Source: Paenibacillus sp. LHD-117
GTDB taxonomy: Bacteria > Bacillota > Bacilli > Paenibacillales > Paenibacillaceae
Assembly: GCF_030929555.1 (NCBI RefSeq)
Contig: NZ_JAVFVT010000035.1
Location: forward strand, 1-64,000
Length of the DNA: 64,000 nt
Direction of reading: 5' to 3'
In this document: one piece after another, positions 37,291 to 46,032 of the stretch
How the letters are laid out: each line of letters begins with the position of its first letter
Numbering within the stretch: position 1 is the first letter of the stretch
Made by a program: the position numbers and the translations under genes
Notes under the pieces: generated by a model
The model's input: the letters and a program-made list of their open reading frames with translations, nothing else
Databases searched by the model: none
Told to the model about the DNA's origin: nothing

Positions 37291-39096
37291 TCATCCATGC
37301 GAGAAATGAACGGCTTGTTGAGTCAACAAATGGCTCAGCAAGCTTTTTTTTTCGTTCGCCAGCTGGCTGAAAACCCCTTTCTGAACGATGTTGCCTTGAT
37401 CGATCACGACGACCTGGTCGGCATTGCGAATCGTGGAAAGCCGGTGGGCAATGACGATAATCGTCATCCTGCCGTTTAAATTTTCGAGCGCTTCCTGGAT
37501 GTTCTTTTCGTTTTCTGTATCCAGCGCGCTTGTTGCTTCATCCAAGATAAGAATGGAAGGATTGCGCAGGATCGCCCTCGCCAGCACCAGCCGTTGGCGT
37601 TCCCCGCCCGACAGACGGGCTCCCCGGTCTCCGATGACGGTCTCGAGACCCTCCGGAAGCTTTCTAACGAAATCCGCGGCGGCAGCGAATTCGAGCGCTT
37701 CCCACATCTCCCTCTCGCTTGCATCCGCGTTTATCAACAACAGGTTTTCTTTGATGCTGGCGTTAAAAAGAAATGGATCTTGCGGGACGTAGCTGATGGA
37801 TTGCCTAAACGCAAACAGGTTGTCCTTCGACAGCGGCACTCCGTCGATCAGAACCTCCCCTTCTTCCGGCAAGATCAGACCCATAATTAAATCGACCAGC
37901 GTGCTTTTGCCCGCTCCCGAACGCCCAATGAATGCCGTCATCTGTTTCGCCGGGATTTGCAAATGGATATTTTTTAAGGCGAAGCTCGGCTCCTGCCGGT
38001 TATATCGGAAAGAAACGCCTCGGCATTCCAGCATGTGATTGATTCCCAAAGGCGCAACGCCTTTTAAGGGATCGCCGGTATGGAATTCCGCGGCTTCTTT
38101 GCATTCGGTTTGCGTTTGTCTTAAGGAATGAAAGGCGGGAATCGCGGAAGACAAGCTCTCGAGATTGGATTGAATGCCGTTAAACCTCGGCCATAACCGC
38201 GAGAATATGACGATGATCAGAAGCAACTGTTCCACCTTGGCTTGAAGAAGTTCAATGGAGAAAAAAATAAAGGCCGCTATAAATACTCCCGCCGCTACCT
38301 GATAGACGAACTGGGAAGCGGACTTCAGCTTGATTTGCCGAAGCTGCTCCTGCTGCATCTTCCGCTCCAGCGATACCATCCACGATAACCGGGACTGCTC
38401 GAGCGTGTTGCTTTTAATGTCTTTAATGCCGTTCAGTTGATCCATCAATCCCGAGTAATAGGTTTTGGTCAGCGTCGTCGTTTGCTGCCCCAGCTCTTTC
38501 GATTTATGGACGAACCTGCGGGATACCAATGCCACGGCCAGCCCGCATACAAGAACGAATAAGGCCAGCTCGGCGGAAAGCCAGAACGCGATGCCGATTT
38601 GAATCATCGTGAAGATGATCGTCGACGCCATCTGCAATAAAGTGCTCATCGCGGCGCTTACTCGCGTTATTTCGGCCGTCAGCGTGTTGACGAAATCAGA
38701 CTTCCTTCGCTTAACGTGAAAATCCCAATTCGCCTTCAGCAATGCCCCGAAAGTCTCGATTCTTAAGTTGTGCATGAAAGACTGATGGATTTTGGCGTTA
38801 CCGATTGCTATGCTTCGTTTCAGATAGCTTTGTCCGAAAACAAGGCATACGTAAATGCCTAGAACCAGTAACAAAATCGCGGGCCGAGGAAGCCCGAACG
38901 AAATATTCAGTTGGCCTATGAACGGTATTGCCGTCGCGTTCATTTCAAGGATCCCGCTCATGCTAAGCATCGGAATGAGCAGCAATATCCCTATTCCTTC
39001 CAGCAAGCTAACCAGGATCATCCCTGCTAAGTTAACGTATAAGATCATTCCAGCATTGGAATAAAGCCGTTTGGCAAAATACCAGATCACATTCAA
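37291..39096 (-). CDS. ABC transporter (permease-ATPase), probable lasso peptide exporter
   Basis: A 601-residue half-transporter of the exporter type. The N-terminal membrane domain has about six helices (residues about 15-300), followed by an ATPase with Walker A IGRSGAGKS, signature LSGGERQR and Walker B ILILDEATSALD. It has no peptidase domain. In lasso clusters such a D protein exports the mature peptide and often gives self-immunity (known for the family); the cargo here is inferred from context. Its start overlaps the kinase stop by 4 bp, so it is the last gene of the cyclase-precursor-kinase-exporter operon. Confidence 0.9.
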   Translation of the reverse strand: MNVIWYFAKRLYSNAGMILYVNLAGMILVSLLEGIGILLLIPMLSMSGILEMNATAIPFIGQLNISFGLPRPAILLLVLGIYVCLVFGQSYLKRSIAIGNAKIHQSFMHNLRIETFGALLKANWDFHVKRRKSDFVNTLTAEITRVSAAMSTLLQMASTIIFTMIQIGIAFWLSAELALFVLVCGLAVALVSRRFVHKSKELGQQTTTLTKTYYSGLMDQLNGIKDIKSNTLEQSRLSWMVSLERKMQQEQLRQIKLKSASQFVYQVAAGVFIAAFIFFSIELLQAKVEQLLLIIVIFSRLWPRFNGIQSNLESLSSAIPAFHSLRQTQTECKEAAEFHTGDPLKGVAPLGINHMLECRGVSFRYNRQEPSFALKNIHLQIPAKQMTAFIGRSGAGKSTLVDLIMGLILPEEGEVLIDGVPLSKDNLFAFRQSISYVPQDPFLFNASIKENLLLINADASEREMWEALEFAAAADFVRKLPEGLETVIGDRGARLSGGERQRLVLARAILRNPSILILDEATSALDTENEKNIQEALENLNGRMTIIVIAHRLSTIRNADQVVVIDQGNIVQKGVFSQLANEKKSLLSHLLTQQAVHFSHG

Positions 39097-40037
39097 GAAT
39101 ACACCTTCTCCCTCATAACCGTCGTTACGATCAACGAGGCAAGCTCCGCTGCAGTAAACGACGAATCCGGCCTCTCGAGCCGAAAAACATTCAATTGGTT
39201 CGCGAGCATGGCTGTCGTATCCAAATGCCAGCCCGTCAGCCCCAGACGACGGACAAGCATGTTCCGAAAGGTGTGACGGTACAGCAGCGGCAAACTTTCC
39301 AGCCTGGATATTTTTTTCAGTTCAATCTCCGGCTTGCCGGATTTGACGAGCTCGAAAATGCCTGCAAGCGGAAGCGGCCCTGCGCAAAAGCTCGATTTAA
39401 CCGGGACTGAAAATTTCGTTTCTCTTTGGCCTAACGGCCGATACCCGCTGGAATCCCGGCCGAATTGCTCCAGACTTTCCTGCCAAAGCTTTTGTTGGGG
39501 ATACGATGGCGTTACGATGGGAGTCTGCCCGCCGGGCTGAATCGTCACCGCGATCACATCATCGGTAAGCAGCTGATAACCTTCGTTAAGCAGCGCGGTT
39601 GAAGTCGTGGATTTGCCCGCACCCGATTCGCCGACAACGGCATAAGCTTTGCCATCAATGGCGATCGCACTCCCGTGCAGCGGCAAGACCCTTCTTTGCA
39701 GCAAAATACCGCCCATGCAGGTCCCAAGTATATACAAACGGATCTCATCCATATCAGAACCGTCCGCAGGAGAGACCACGATTTTTTTTCCGTCCTGGAT
39801 GAAGAATGTTGCGATATCCGGTATTTGGAATAATATCCCATCCGATATCAAATTAAACTTTCCGTATCGGGCATTATTTTGAAGCCACATCCCGGTTAAA
39901 TTCGACAATTCGATCTCGATATCGGGTACCGGCCGCTTTTCGTTCCCGCTTGGCGGGAGCAACTCGGGCATTGGAATTTCGCTTGCGATCTGGAAGCCGA
40001 ACGCTTGATATCTCGTATTTTGTAAGGTTCTTGCCAT
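39093..40037 (-). CDS. HPr-kinase-like lasso peptide kinase
   Basis: A 314-residue protein with an HPr kinase/phosphorylase-like fold. LPLHGSAIAIDGK (about 118-130) and Walker A GESGAGKS (136-143) are followed by LLTDDVIAV. Such proteins occur in Firmicute lasso clusters. The characterised case is the paeninodin kinase of Paenibacillus dendritiformis, which phosphorylates the C-terminal serine of the precursor. The precursor here also ends in serine, which supports the same job (inference). It starts at ATG 40037 behind GAGGTGG, past a hairpin that separates it from the precursor gene. Confidence 0.87.
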   Translation of the reverse strand: MARTLQNTRYQAFGFQIASEIPMPELLPPSGNEKRPVPDIEIELSNLTGMWLQNNARYGKFNLISDGILFQIPDIATFFIQDGKKIVVSPADGSDMDEIRLYILGTCMGGILLQRRVLPLHGSAIAIDGKAYAVVGESGAGKSTTSTALLNEGYQLLTDDVIAVTIQPGGQTPIVTPSYPQQKLWQESLEQFGRDSSGYRPLGQRETKFSVPVKSSFCAGPLPLAGIFELVKSGKPEIELKKISRLESLPLLYRHTFRNMLVRRLGLTGWHLDTTAMLANQLNVFRLERPDSSFTAAELASLIVTTVMREKVYS

Positions 40038-40067
40038 TATGCCACCTCGGTTCTTCTCATCTAATTT

Positions 40068-40110
40068 TCAAAAATGCCCTTATACTTTGAAAGTATAAGG
40101 GCATTTTCGA
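40068..40110 (-). terminator. Hairpin between lasso precursor and kinase genes
   Basis: A near-continuous inverted repeat, AAAATGCCCTTATACTTT (40071-40088) and its complement (40090-40107), followed on the minus strand by TTTTTG. It lies past the precursor stop codon and ahead of the kinase start. As a leaky terminator or RNA 3'-end stabiliser it would raise precursor mRNA relative to the downstream genes. Confidence 0.85.
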
Positions 40111-40146
40111 AATCTAATAACGTAAGTATTTGTAATTCCTAAGCCC

Positions 40147-40275
40147 CTAGCTCGGTCCAGTAAGTGCTTCCGTTTCATTTTCGTCTAAGAAGTCTTGAAT
40201 TTGATCCGGATGGCCCTGCATCGTCATTTTAACGTCAAGGATTTCCAGTACAGGTTTCTCCCAAGTCTTTTTCAT
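40147..40275 (-). CDS. Lasso peptide precursor
   Basis: A 42-residue peptide. The leader contains KPVLEILDVKMTM, fitting the Firmicute lasso leader pattern with a conserved Pro, the Leu-Glu-x-Leu-Asp-Val block and a Thr at position -2. The core is then QGHPDQIQD followed by FLDENETEALTGPS (23 residues). Asp9 would be the macrolactam acceptor for the alpha-amine of Gln1, and Ser23 is C-terminal, where lasso kinases act. If cleavage were one residue later, Gly1 and Asp8 would close an eight-residue ring. A strong GGGAGGTG site precedes ATG 40275, 14 bp past the cyclase stop. Only homology of the whole cluster supports the call; the product is unseen. Confidence 0.9.
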   Translation of the reverse strand: MKKTWEKPVLEILDVKMTMQGHPDQIQDFLDENETEALTGPS

Positions 40276-40289
40276 GGTTTCACCTCCCT

Positions 40290-42230
40290 TCAAGCATATT
40301 TTTTGGTGAATCTGTATAAGATCAAGCTTCGCATCAAGATACAGAAATCCGCGTCGAACGGCGTTTCGGGTCTTGATTGTTCTTGAAATCTTTCGATTGC
40401 TTTACGCACGACCGGGACGTTAACGTACTCTGCCATTACCGGATCGTGAATGACTTGGCGAAGCTCGTCGATGAAAGCTCCCCATACGGGCAACATGCGA
40501 TGAATGCCGTCTGCTCCTTGGATTCCCCGCTTGCGTTGATTCAATCTGACTTCATCCGGAAGGAGCTTCTCCGTCGATCTTCGAATGAGCGCCCGATCCA
40601 TTCCGTTCTGCACGCATTGCTCCTCCGGGACGGACAAACAGAATTGGATGACCCGAAGATCGTTGGTTGGATCCCGGTCCCACAGCGAATAACGGAGCGA
40701 AGCTTTAGTGCCAAAAATGCCGTTTACATTCCAGGAATAAGGCTGCTCGAAATGTTTTCTCCTTGCGGCATAAACATCCGTGGTTGTAGCAAAACCCGTC
40801 GGATTAATGCCAAGCTTCTGCAGTCTCCGATTGACGTCGGTTCTTTCCGCCAGCGCGGGATTGATGAGGTTCGGATAATCGTAATGATTCCTTTTTCTCC
40901 GTTTGCTTCGCATGGTCGAATAAGCCTTGTGAGCGACAGCCCTCCAGACATTCTGTTCCGTGACGCCCACCCTATCGCTATGTTGTTGAATTTCTCTATA
41001 GAGATTGATCCATTTCATTCGTTTCAACAAATTCGCGTAATGCGATAACGCGGCTCCCCAAGAGATCGTCGAATTGCCTCTGCCTCCGCTTAAAAGCACG
41101 CCTACGCCTTGCTCGCGGGCCATTTCGTGAATACCCGCGATCCAATAGGAATTTCCAAACACTTTATAGGGCATTTCAAGCAGGTCCAGCCAATCGTCAA
41201 CCTCGGTCAAAGCGTTCCTGCCCCGAAAATCCAGGTAATGATCCTCGATGTTCCCTACATGGTTCACCGTGGATTGAATGTACGATCGTTCGTCCGGCAG
41301 CTTGTTATGGGGAGTCCAGTCGACGAAGTCTTCCAACGGGATATAACTGTAGGTAAACAATCGTTTATTGGATTGGTTCAAACCTCTGGCAGCCAAGCTA
41401 ACAACGGAACCGGAATCGAGACCGCCGCTCAGCAGCGCCCCGACGTTCCGATGCGTCCGAAGCCTTGCCGACACGGCTTTCTGATAAACGTCAAGAAACG
41501 CCTCTACGTATTCGTCGTTCGACTTTAGCTTGAGCCGATCCCCCTGAACGATTCTGCAGTACCTGTTGATGTTGACTTTGTTGTCATGGACCGCAATGGA
41601 ATGCCCCGGTGGCACCTGTTCAATATCCTTATACACCGTGTACGTGCTTTCGAGCGCCTCGGCCACCCCTGGATTCGCGAGATATTCGGCAATCCAATTC
41701 TCATTAAGATCATGGTGTACGAAAGGCAAAGTTAACAGCGGCCGAATAAGCGTACAGATGGCGAAGCTCTTCCTATTCCTGTAAAAATACAACGTACGGC
41801 TCCCCGAGAAATCCCTTGCGCCGAACAGCTTTTGTTTCCGCTCATCCCATATCAGAAAGGCAAAATCGCCGACTAAATATTTTGGGCTTTCTTCTTCCCA
41901 CTTCTCGTAAGCCAATAACATCAGCTCGCAATCCGACATGCCGTTCCTCTGGTCGTGCCGGACCTGCAGCCTCTCGAACAACTCGTCGCGGTTGTCGATA
42001 ATGGCGTCGGCGGCAATCGTCAGACGTCTGTCGGAATCATGGTACGGATTCGCTTCGCCGACGGATTCCGGCGTGATCCACTTTCCGTGGCAGCCAAGAA
42101 AAACATGATTCCGGTGCCAAACCCGAACATCGTCGGCCGGAAATTTCTCCATCGCTTTCATAACGCCAAGTCCATGTTCCAGAGCTGCCGGTTCATGATT
42201 CATATGAAATATTCCCGTTATTGCGCTCAT
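40290..42230 (-). CDS. Lasso peptide cyclase (asparagine-synthetase-like C protein)
   Basis: A 646-residue protein with an N-terminal glutaminase-like domain that lacks the catalytic Cys2 (it begins MSAITG), as is usual for lasso cyclases, and a C-terminal asparagine-synthetase domain with the ATP-pyrophosphatase loop ALLSGGLDSGSV. The C protein adenylates the side chain of residue 7-9 of the core and forms the isopeptide ring. It leads the locus 1 operon. The start at ATG 42230 follows GGGGGAA. A consensus promoter and a SinR-like operator lie within 135 bp upstream. Confidence 0.93.
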   Translation of the reverse strand: MSAITGIFHMNHEPAALEHGLGVMKAMEKFPADDVRVWHRNHVFLGCHGKWITPESVGEANPYHDSDRRLTIAADAIIDNRDELFERLQVRHDQRNGMSDCELMLLAYEKWEEESPKYLVGDFAFLIWDERKQKLFGARDFSGSRTLYFYRNRKSFAICTLIRPLLTLPFVHHDLNENWIAEYLANPGVAEALESTYTVYKDIEQVPPGHSIAVHDNKVNINRYCRIVQGDRLKLKSNDEYVEAFLDVYQKAVSARLRTHRNVGALLSGGLDSGSVVSLAARGLNQSNKRLFTYSYIPLEDFVDWTPHNKLPDERSYIQSTVNHVGNIEDHYLDFRGRNALTEVDDWLDLLEMPYKVFGNSYWIAGIHEMAREQGVGVLLSGGRGNSTISWGAALSHYANLLKRMKWINLYREIQQHSDRVGVTEQNVWRAVAHKAYSTMRSKRRKRNHYDYPNLINPALAERTDVNRRLQKLGINPTGFATTTDVYAARRKHFEQPYSWNVNGIFGTKASLRYSLWDRDPTNDLRVIQFCLSVPEEQCVQNGMDRALIRRSTEKLLPDEVRLNQRKRGIQGADGIHRMLPVWGAFIDELRQVIHDPVMAEYVNVPVVRKAIERFQEQSRPETPFDADFCILMRSLILYRFTKKYA

Positions 42231-42313
42231 CGGCTTCCCCCGTCATGATTTCTATATAACGAACAAATGTATGAAGAGAGCTCTATTTTCTGCCGTTATG
42301 TTACCTCTTTTTC

Positions 42314-42329
42314 GTTCTTTATTAAGAAC
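42314..42329. promoter_or_regulatory. SinR-type operator, lasso locus 1
   Basis: GTTCTT-TATT-AAGAAC is a perfect 6-4-6 palindrome with the half-site (GTTCT) and spacing of published Bacillus subtilis SinR operators. It begins six bases downstream of the predicted -10 box of the cyclase operon, a position suited to repression. Confidence 0.8.
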
Positions 42330-42335
42330 ATTCAT

Positions 42336-42364
42336 AGAATATCATCACGTTTGAATACTGTCAA
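42336..42364 (-). promoter_or_regulatory. Sigma-A promoter of lasso locus 1
   Basis: On the minus strand TTGACA (42364-42359), a 17-base spacer and TATTCT (42341-42336). The -35 is a full consensus match and the -10 is close. It reads toward the cyclase gene. Confidence 0.8.
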
Positions 42365-42451
42365 CAGGCAAAATAAAAAGGCAAAATAAAAAGACGAGTC
42401 CGCGCATTCGCGCATTCCCGCCCTGTTTTCCCGTTTCGGCCTTCTCGTTAT

Positions 42452-43237
42452 TCATCTAATTTCCGAAGGACTCCGTCCCGTATATTGCTTGAACTGTCTG
42501 CTGAAGAAAAAGATGTCGCGATAGCCGAGCGCGTCTGCCACCTCGGTGACGTTCATGCCGGCATGCATGAGCAAATGCTGGGCGCGCTCGATGCGCGTCC
42601 GGATCATATAGGTCTGCACCGACATGCCGATGAGCTCCTTGAATTTCATGGAGAAATACCTTGGAGACAGCTGGGCTCTGGTCGACAAATCCTCGACGCG
42701 ATGCGCGATACCGGGATTCTGCCGGATGTAATTGGCCACCTCGTGAATCGCTTCCGTGAGCTGGTTGCTCGCCTTCTTCTCGACCGGCGCTTGGTTATCC
42801 GCGCGGAGCAGCTGAATGAGCAGCGACTTCAGCACGAGGCGCGCTTCTTCTTCGGCCGCGTACGTGCTGACGAGAAACAACCGGACGTAACGGGATAACA
42901 TATATTCGAAATCTACCGTATCATAAAGCATCCGGTACCGTTCCGGCACGGCCTTGATTTCGCCTTCGACGGCAAAATGGATATACGTCAGCACCAGCGG
43001 GCGCTGCGGATGATGCGTGGCGCTCGTGTAGTCTCCCGGGCGGAACAGGAAGCAGCTCCCTTTCCCTACCTTGTAATGGACCCCGTTCACTTCCACTTCG
43101 CCTTCTCCGCTCCACACGTAGAACAGATCGAAGTTCGCCATCGGCTTCTCCCGCCTCGCCCATCTCCACCCCGGCTCGCAAACGATCTTGGCGAACGCGG
43201 GCAGCAGCCGGAGCGATTCCGGCGATATTCCAAGCAT
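42452..43237 (-). CDS. AraC-family transcriptional regulator
   Basis: A 261-residue regulator with an N-terminal cupin-like ligand domain (about 30-110, with GEGEVEVNGVHYKVGKGSCFLFRPGDYTS) and two C-terminal helix-turn-helix motifs (about 165-261, VEDLSTRAQLSPRYFSMKFKEL and VADALGYRDIFFFSRQFKQYTGRSPSEI). The family usually senses sugars and activates a neighbouring uptake or hydrolase gene, but none is adjacent here. It lies upstream of the lasso cyclase on the same strand, about 220 bp away; the promoter and operator found in that gap suggest separate transcription. Divergent from the aminotransferase gene. Confidence 0.88.
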   Translation of the reverse strand: MLGISPESLRLLPAFAKIVCEPGWRWARREKPMANFDLFYVWSGEGEVEVNGVHYKVGKGSCFLFRPGDYTSATHHPQRPLVLTYIHFAVEGEIKAVPERYRMLYDTVDFEYMLSRYVRLFLVSTYAAEEEARLVLKSLLIQLLRADNQAPVEKKASNQLTEAIHEVANYIRQNPGIAHRVEDLSTRAQLSPRYFSMKFKELIGMSVQTYMIRTRIERAQHLLMHAGMNVTEVADALGYRDIFFFSRQFKQYTGRSPSEIR

Positions 43238-43415
43238 AATTCTTTCCTCCCTTGACGCAGGACAGCATTATTTTTATTATAATTCAACTTAGCCGGCAAG
43301 CAACGAAAAAAATTGCGCTCGAGAATGGTCTGGCAAGCGTAAAGATGGTATAATATCACGAACATTAAAATGCAATTTACTATGAATCATTTTTCGGAAG
43401 GATGGAATTCACGCC

Positions 43416-44726
43416 ATGAACCCACTGGCCCAGCAGTTAAATGAGACGTTGCAGAGAGAAAACCCGAACATTTACGCGATGTTGTCGACGTTAGGCAAAG
43501 CGATCTATTTCCCGAAGGAAGGCATTCTCAGCCAATCCGCCGAAGCCAAGGCGAAAGCGAAGAAGTTCAACGCCACGATCGGAATCGCGACCGAAGGCGG
43601 CGGGCCGATGCATCTGAAGCTCATTCAAGACACGCTCAGCGCCTATAATCCGAAAGATATATATGAATATGCTCCTCCGGCGGGCAAGCCGGAATTGCGG
43701 AGCGCTTGGCGCTCTAAGATGATCAAGGACAATCCCTCGCTCGAAGCGAAGAGCTTCGGCAATCCGATCGTCACGAACGCCCTCACGCACGGCCTGAGCA
43801 TCGTCGCCGACCTGTTCGCGGACGCGGGCGACGCCGTTGTCATTCCGAACAAAAACTGGGAAAACTACGAACTTACGTTCGGCGTTCGACGCGGCGCGGA
43901 AATCGTGGAATACCCCTTGTATAACGAGCAAATGAAATTCAACAGCGCCGGCTTGCGCGAGTCGCTTCTCGCCCAGAAGGACAAAGGCAAAGCGATCGTG
44001 CTGCTTAACTTCCCGAACAATCCGACCGGTTATACGCCAGGACCTCAGGAAGGCGACGAAATCGTCGCCGCAATCCGGGATGCCGCCGAAGCGGGAATCA
44101 ACGTGGTTGCCGTTACCGATGATGCTTATTTCGGTTTATTCTTCGAGGATTCCCTGCAGGAATCGCTTTTCCCTAAGCTCGCCGGACTTCATGAGCGCGT
44201 GCTGGCCGTCAAGGTCGACGGAGCGACGAAGGAAGAATACGTATGGGGGTTCCGGGTCGGCTTCATTACGTATGCTTCGTCCTCCGGTGCGACGCTTGCC
44301 GCCCTTGAGCAGAAGACGCTGGGCATCATTCGCGCCACGATCTCGAGCGGTCCCCATCCTTCCCAGACGTTCGTGCTACATGCGCTGCAATCGCCGGAGT
44401 TCGAAGCTCAGAAGGCGGAGAAATTCGAAATCATGAGACGCCGCGCCAATTGCGTCAAGTCGCTGCTCAACAGCGGACGTTTCGGCGACGTATGGGACTA
44501 CTATCCGTTCAACTCCGGATATTTCATGTGCCTCAAGCTTAGCGGCGTTACCGCTGAAGCCGTGCGTACGCATTTGCTCGACGAATACGGCATCGGAACG
44601 ATCGCGCTAGGCGAGACCGATCTGCGCGTCGCCTTCTCCTGCATTGAAGAAGAGAACCTCGAAGAGCTGTTCGACACGATTTACAAGGCGGTTACGGAAG
44701 TGGCCGGGGCGTTACGAAATCAATGA
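43416..44726 (+). CDS. PLP-dependent aminotransferase, class I/II
   Basis: A 436-residue fold-type I aminotransferase. Recognisable are LNFPNNPTGYTPG, VAVTDDAYFGLFFED, and VKVDGATKEEYVWGFRVGF, where the lysine should bind PLP. The wide spacing and the aromatic-rich active-site region recall aminotransferases acting on aromatic or branched-chain amino acids, but substrate cannot be assigned. ATG 43416 lies about 14 bases after a GGAAGG site. Single-gene unit ended by a strong hairpin; divergent from the AraC gene. Confidence 0.86.
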   Translation: MNPLAQQLNETLQRENPNIYAMLSTLGKAIYFPKEGILSQSAEAKAKAKKFNATIGIATEGGGPMHLKLIQDTLSAYNPKDIYEYAPPAGKPELRSAWRSKMIKDNPSLEAKSFGNPIVTNALTHGLSIVADLFADAGDAVVIPNKNWENYELTFGVRRGAEIVEYPLYNEQMKFNSAGLRESLLAQKDKGKAIVLLNFPNNPTGYTPGPQEGDEIVAAIRDAAEAGINVVAVTDDAYFGLFFEDSLQESLFPKLAGLHERVLAVKVDGATKEEYVWGFRVGFITYASSSGATLAALEQKTLGIIRATISSGPHPSQTFVLHALQSPEFEAQKAEKFEIMRRRANCVKSLLNSGRFGDVWDYYPFNSGYFMCLKLSGVTAEAVRTHLLDEYGIGTIALGETDLRVAFSCIEEENLEELFDTIYKAVTEVAGALRNQ

Positions 44727-44733
44727 TTGCAAC

Positions 44734-44773
44734 GAAGGCCGGACAACGCGATTCATCGCGTCGTCCGGCCTTC
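44734..44773. terminator. Bidirectional terminator
   Basis: GAAGGCCGGAC (44734-44744) pairs with GTCCGGCCTTC (44763-44773), and the stem continues almost to a four-base loop. It separates the aminotransferase from the convergent ecsB. T-runs on both sides are weak. Confidence 0.75.
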
Positions 44774-44775
44774 AA

Positions 44776-46032
44776 TCATTCTTCCTCATCCGCCTCAAGC
44801 CGGAGCTTCCTCCGCATGCGCGCCGGACGAATCGCGAAGGCATACAGCAGCAGCGCAGCTGCCATCGCGATCGGCGAAGCGTAATAGCCATCCCAGAGCA
44901 GCGGCAGGGACGCGGGCAGCCACAGGATCGCGAGTCCCGCAAGCAGCGCCGCCCGATCCAGTCTCGCATATTGCTCCCATTGTCCATTCTTCGGGAGCGG
45001 ATAAATGTTTTTCCAAACCGTATAACGGTTTACATGCCGGAGTCCGCCGAGCTGAAGGGCGAATACCGAGGCGAAGATCGCGTAAGGGATCAGCACTCCC
45101 CAGCCCGCCAAGGACGCGGCATCCGCCGACCAATACGAAACAAGCCCGCCTAGAAGAAGGAGACGAATCAGAATGCCCCCGATCTCCGTTCGCAAGAGCG
45201 ATGCCGCGAACAAATACACATAGGCGTTATGCTGACCGTACCGGATGCGCGGCATGATCCACGACAAGTACGGCCTGCGGGCGATGCTGGACGAGACGAC
45301 CGGCACGTCGATGAACATGCCGAATGCCGTATAATACCGTTTGCGGGTCGTTTCTTCCTCCCGGATCAGCTGCTCCCAAGGGAATCTCTGATTTCGCGGG
45401 AGGCGGTATGCGGCCGCTCCGAATACGAAACAGAGCAGCATGAACGCGGCAGCTTGCAAGACTGGATAGGTTAACCATGCGCCAATTACGGCAGCCGTCA
45501 GCAGCCATCTTCCCAATCGGAATGCGATCCGGATCATGCCCCACGACATGCGCCTCTCCCGCCATGCTCCGTAATGGCCTCCGCCTTTCAGCGCAAGGAA
45601 CGCCGCGGCCAGCAGCCATGGGCTTGCCTCGCCTGATCCGCCCTGATAGATTGGCATGTAAAGCAGAAACACGGCCACCGCTGGCAGCGCGCTCCATCTG
45701 ATCGAATAACGAAACGACCTCTCCAAATAAGGCCCCATGCCATGCTCCCGAGGCATCAAATAGACAACGTCGGCGGCCGCCAGCCAGGTCCGAAGCGGAC
45801 TCCAGCAAAGCACCGGCGTCAAGGCGGCGATGCCGACTTCCGTCACGGGAAAACCCGGAGGCAAGTCTCTGATCAATTGCACGTATCCGATTACCGACAC
45901 GATAAGAATCAATGATAGAAAAGAAGGAAACCCGCTCTGCGCCATATATCGCAAATACGGAAAGATCTCCTTGCGGAACGCCTTCGCACGCGCGCCCCAT
46001 AGCTCCGCCAATCGGTTTCGGGACGCGTCCAT
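44776..46032 (-). CDS. ecsB: ABC transporter permease EcsB-like
   Basis: A 418-residue membrane protein with about eight to ten hydrophobic helices, matching the EcsB family. It pairs with EcsA. In Bacillus subtilis the Ecs transporter affects protein secretion, intramembrane proteolysis by RasP, competence and biofilm formation (known). The start codon overlaps the ecsA stop (TGATG), so the pair is translationally coupled; the frame is open further upstream only by overlap with ecsA. Confidence 0.85.
   Translation of the reverse strand: MDASRNRLAELWGARAKAFRKEIFPYLRYMAQSGFPSFLSLILIVSVIGYVQLIRDLPPGFPVTEVGIAALTPVLCWSPLRTWLAAADVVYLMPREHGMGPYLERSFRYSIRWSALPAVAVFLLYMPIYQGGSGEASPWLLAAAFLALKGGGHYGAWRERRMSWGMIRIAFRLGRWLLTAAVIGAWLTYPVLQAAAFMLLCFVFGAAAYRLPRNQRFPWEQLIREEETTRKRYYTAFGMFIDVPVVSSSIARRPYLSWIMPRIRYGQHNAYVYLFAASLLRTEIGGILIRLLLLGGLVSYWSADAASLAGWGVLIPYAIFASVFALQLGGLRHVNRYTVWKNIYPLPKNGQWEQYARLDRAALLAGLAILWLPASLPLLWDGYYASPIAMAAALLLYAFAIRPARMRRKLRLEADEEE

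Noticed and set aside
42452-43237. AraC regulator as a lasso cluster activator
   Set aside because: The cyclase operon has its own consensus promoter with a SinR-type operator, and the regulator resembles sugar-type AraC proteins; nothing ties it to the lasso genes but proximity.
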